From the NCBI GenBank assembly GCA_014138725.1, contig JACJID010000006.1:301001-365000 (forward strand): a stretch of DNA of 64,000 nt, written 5' to 3'. The translations under genes were made by a program, and so were the position numbers. Position 1 is the stretch's first letter. The number at the start of each line of letters is the position of its first letter. Below are positions 61,647 through 64,000 of the stretch, in pieces. Origin of the DNA: Kutzneria viridogrisea. GTDB taxonomy: Bacteria > Actinomycetota > Actinomycetes > Mycobacteriales > Pseudonocardiaceae. The notes beneath the pieces are model-generated. The model ran no database searches. It was not told the DNA's origin and saw nothing but the letters and a program-made list of their open reading frames with translations.

Positions 61647-64000
61647 GTGACAGACGTCCCCGCCACAGGCCCACAGCCCGATGAGCCGACCGTCACCGCT
61701 GCCGGGGAGCCGGCGGCGCCCCGGCCTTCTGTGATCAAGGTCGGGATCGGTCCGGAAACGTCGAACGGGCCGGGCGTTCCGCCCTCGATCGTCGTCCCCG
61801 ATGCCGTGTTCAGCGCGTGCACCGTCGCGACGAGGGCGCAACTGCCCGCGGTCCGCGTGCTCGGCAGCTCGTTCCTCTCTCATCACGCTGGCGCCCGCTT
61901 CGTGGCCCTGCTGGTTGACGCCGAGCCCGGGACGACGGGGCCTGGCCTGCTGAGCCCGACCGACATCGGTGTCGGCGACCGTGAGCTCGCGGAACTGGCG
62001 ACCGGCTGTACTGCTGAACAGCTCTGTGCAGCCCTGCGCCCCAGGCTGCTCGAACGTCTGCTCGCTGAGGGCGGTCCAGTGCTGTACCTGGACCGCTCGG
62101 TGCACGTGCTCGGCTCGGTGTACGAGCAGGTTGTCGATGCGACCCGCCAGAAGCCCCTGGTGCTGGTGCCCAAGGTGCTGCGCCCGCTGCCCGATGACGG
62201 GTTGCGGCCGACACCGGAGGAACTGCTCTCCGTCGGTGTCTACGACGCAGGCTTCGTGGCGGTCGCGCCGGGCGCCGAGTCCTTCCTGCGGTCTTGGGCA
62301 GAAGCCATCCGGCACGCGCCGGACACGGCGGCGAGCTTCCTCGACGGTGCACCCGCGCTGATCGAGCACCACGTCCTGCGCGACCCCGGCATCGGCCTGT
62401 CCGTCTGGAACGCGGGCCAGCGGCAGTTGGCCACCGGCTCTGACGGGGGATCGCTGCAGGTCAGCGGCGTTCCGCTGCGGACCGTCCACTTCAGCGGGTT
62501 CGATCCGCAGCGTCCCTGGCTGCTCGCGGCCACCGTGTCCGAGCGCCCCAGGGTGCTGCTGTCGGAGTACCCGCTGCTTGCCGAACTGTGCACGAACTAC
62601 CGCGGCGAACTCGTCCGGCACGGGCTGAGCAAGGACCACTCGACGTACGGGTTCGAACGCCTGGACGACGGCACGGTCATCCCGGTCGGGCTTCGTCGTG
62701 AGTTCCGCCGTGCCTGCCTGGAAGCTGGGCGCTCCGGCGCGGAGCCGCCTGCACCAGCGTTCGGCACGAGCCAGGCCGAGTTCCTCCAGTGGGCTGGGGC
62801 GCCTGCTGACGGGGTGCCGAACTCCACCAGGTGGGTCGCCGCGGTCTGGCGGGGCGACCCCGAGCTGCGGGCACAGTTCCCCGAGCCGTTCTCCGTCGAC
62901 GCGACCTCGTTCCGCGAGTGGTGCGTGGGCCCAGGCGTCACGAGTGGGCGCGTGCACGCCGCCGTCGTGCCACCGCGGCGTGGCGCCGACGCCGCGTTGC
63001 TCGACCAACTCGGCGTTTCGGTGCTGGGCAAGGGGTGGATCTCCGACCTGGTCGCCACCACGGCGAGGGCCTCTGGACTGCCGACGGCCACCGAACCCGG
63101 CTACCCGGTCGTGTTGCTCTGCGACCAGAACATGCGGATCCCCGGCGAGCGCTACGTCGTCGCCGTGCGCACTGGGCCGGTCAGCGACGAGGACCTGACC
63201 GGGGTCAACGAGCTGTGGGTCACCTCGGAGAGCACGAAGTCGGCACTGGAGCGTTCGGACGGTCTCACTGTGCGGACGCTTCCGTTGCCGATGCTGGAGC
63301 GCCCCACCAGGGAGGACAAGGCAAAAGCGGCTTCCCGGTCCGCGCACGAGCTCGGTGACGAGATCGTCTTCGCGGTGGTCGTCGACCACGCCTCGGAGCG
63401 GGTCGGCAACACCCTCGGTGCGGTGTCGGCGTTCCTCGCCGCGTTCCCGGACCGTAACGACGTGGTTTTGCTGCTTGCCGTCGCCGGAGCAGCCGAGCAC
63501 CCGGAGGCCGCCGAGAGGCTCAGGCTCGCCACCGCGACCGACTCCCGGATCCGGTTGATCGAACGACCCATCAGCCTGCCGTTCCTGCTCGACAGCGCCG
63601 ACTGGCTCGTCTCGCTGCACCGAGGCGACGGGGCTGGCGGCGACCTCATCGCGTGGTCGCTCGCCGAGGCAGCCGTGCGCGGGGTCCCGGTCATCGCCAG
63701 TGCTCACGGCGCCGTCGCCGAACTGTTCGACAACGACACCGCCGTGCTCGTGCCGTGCCACCACGGGGGCTCCGAACCCGACGTCGACGCTGCGGCGAAG
63801 CTCATGCGCGCAGTCGCCGACGAGCCGGAGATCGCCGACCGGATGGCCAGGGCCGGCCGGTGGCACCTGCTGCGCGCCTACGCCTTGACCAGGGTCGCCG
63901 AGCAGCTCAAGGAGCGGGTCGAGCACTCGTACCGCGCGTGGCGGGCCAGGCGGAGCGCCGCACGCGTCGTGCACGACAGTGATCCGCTGGGCCCGCTGCA
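61647..64000 (+). CDS. Large glycosyltransferase-like protein (runs off right edge)
   Basis: An open frame of 784 codons from GTG 61647 to the window end with no stop. The first ~300 residues resemble a nucleotide-sugar transferase fold: FVALLVDAEPG, then VLYLDRSVHVLGSVYEQVVD with a possible metal-binding segment, QKPLVLVPK and VHFSGFDPQRPWLLA. A later part (~575-760) resembles a GT4-type second Rossmann domain, with LLLAVAGAAEHPEA, IRLIERPISLPFLLDSADWLVSLHRGDG and GVPVIASAHGAVAELFDNDTAVLVP. Two transferase-like parts in one soluble chain suggest polysaccharide or cell-wall glycan synthesis. A long frame on the opposite strand is only its shadow. Confidence 0.75.
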   Translation, partial: MTDVPATGPQPDEPTVTAAGEPAAPRPSVIKVGIGPETSNGPGVPPSIVVPDAVFSACTVATRAQLPAVRVLGSSFLSHHAGARFVALLVDAEPGTTGPGLLSPTDIGVGDRELAELATGCTAEQLCAALRPRLLERLLAEGGPVLYLDRSVHVLGSVYEQVVDATRQKPLVLVPKVLRPLPDDGLRPTPEELLSVGVYDAGFVAVAPGAESFLRSWAEAIRHAPDTAASFLDGAPALIEHHVLRDPGIGLSVWNAGQRQLATGSDGGSLQVSGVPLRTVHFSGFDPQRPWLLAATVSERPRVLLSEYPLLAELCTNYRGELVRHGLSKDHSTYGFERLDDGTVIPVGLRREFRRACLEAGRSGAEPPAPAFGTSQAEFLQWAGAPADGVPNSTRWVAAVWRGDPELRAQFPEPFSVDATSFREWCVGPGVTSGRVHAAVVPPRRGADAALLDQLGVSVLGKGWISDLVATTARASGLPTATEPGYPVVLLCDQNMRIPGERYVVAVRTGPVSDEDLTGVNELWVTSESTKSALERSDGLTVRTLPLPMLERPTREDKAKAASRSAHELGDEIVFAVVVDHASERVGNTLGAVSAFLAAFPDRNDVVLLLAVAGAAEHPEAAERLRLATATDSRIRLIERPISLPFLLDSADWLVSLHRGDGAGGDLIAWSLAEAAVRGVPVIASAHGAVAELFDNDTAVLVPCHHGGSEPDVDAAAKLMRAVADEPEIADRMARAGRWHLLRAYALTRVAEQLKERVEHSYRAWRARRSAARVVHDSDPLGPL

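Noticed and set aside
61599..63974. 791-codon reverse-strand open frame opposite the right-hand gene
   Set aside because: It is a high-GC shadow: no recognisable motif, very rich in Arg/Gly/Pro/His, while the forward frame shows transferase motifs and runs off the edge.
1..64000. CRISPR array, tRNA genes, insertion sequence or prophage
   Set aside because: No regularly spaced short repeats, no cloverleaf-like sequences and no transposase, integrase or phage structural genes were recognised.

Overview
The window is a very G+C-rich actinobacterial chromosome segment, with GTG/TTG starts and many 4-base ATGA/GTGA gene overlaps. Gene content points to Pseudonocardiales or a close relative: a coenzyme F420:NADP oxidoreductase, a LysX-type lysyl-phosphatidylglycerol synthase, GlnA2, an LprG/P55-like lipoprotein and efflux pair, and a cobD / SURF1 / ptpA / cobC / NIF3 / Zn-ribbon / RNase H-phosphatase block ordered as in mycobacteria. 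The genus cannot be fixed from the sequence. No tRNA, CRISPR array or recognisable transposase was seen.

Layout. 1-7.9 kb: an M16 peptidase (cut by the window edge), a secreted M1 aminopeptidase, a DUF2207 membrane protein, three tandem paralogous membrane-anchored neutral zinc metallopeptidases, and two small envelope proteins. 8.0-10.1 kb: an OmpR-type two-component pair. 10.1-15.3 kb: a BTAD/AfsR-like ATPase regulator and a convergent DrrAB-type ABC exporter, bracketed by two near-identical 98-bp palindromic direct repeats. 15.3-22.2 kb: a three-gene SMC-like defence operon (Wadjet/JetABC of the DUF2397-DUF2398-TIGR02680 kind) with no nuclease gene jetD. 22.3-29.8 kb: the cobalamin / phosphatase / RNase H block, with two copies of a DnaA-box-containing 107-bp repeat in convergent gaps. 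29.9-33.1 kb: an organosulfur operon (FMN reductase, DszC/SfnB-like flavoprotein, SfnG-like monooxygenase) preceded by a 25-aa cysteine-containing leader peptide, with a complement of the sfnG ribosome-binding site just after the leader stop. 33.2-33.6 kb: rnpB (RNase P RNA), followed by a long nested inverted repeat. 33.9-42.5 kb: a ribbon-helix-helix-like protein and a compact type IV secretion-like operon (VirB2-, B3-, B4-, B6-, B8- and B1-like) with no relaxase or coupling protein. 42.6-52.1 kb: an RNB ribonuclease, the F420 oxidoreductase, a glutathione-transferase-like reductase, panB, lysX and nadE. 52.2-58.5 kb, visibly less G+C-biased: a lipoprotein hydrolase, a frame-disrupted P55-like exporter, an lprG-like lipoprotein, a truncated DUF222/HNH protein and an MFS importer. 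58.6-64 kb: glnA2, a secreted amidase, and a large glycosyltransferase-like gene running off the right edge.

The most unusual points are the jetD-less Wadjet operon next to a repeat-bounded 5.1-kb cassette, the leader peptide plus anti-SD arrangement upstream of the sulfur operon, and the relaxase-free T4SS-like operon. Protein identities come from reading translations and motifs, not from database searches.
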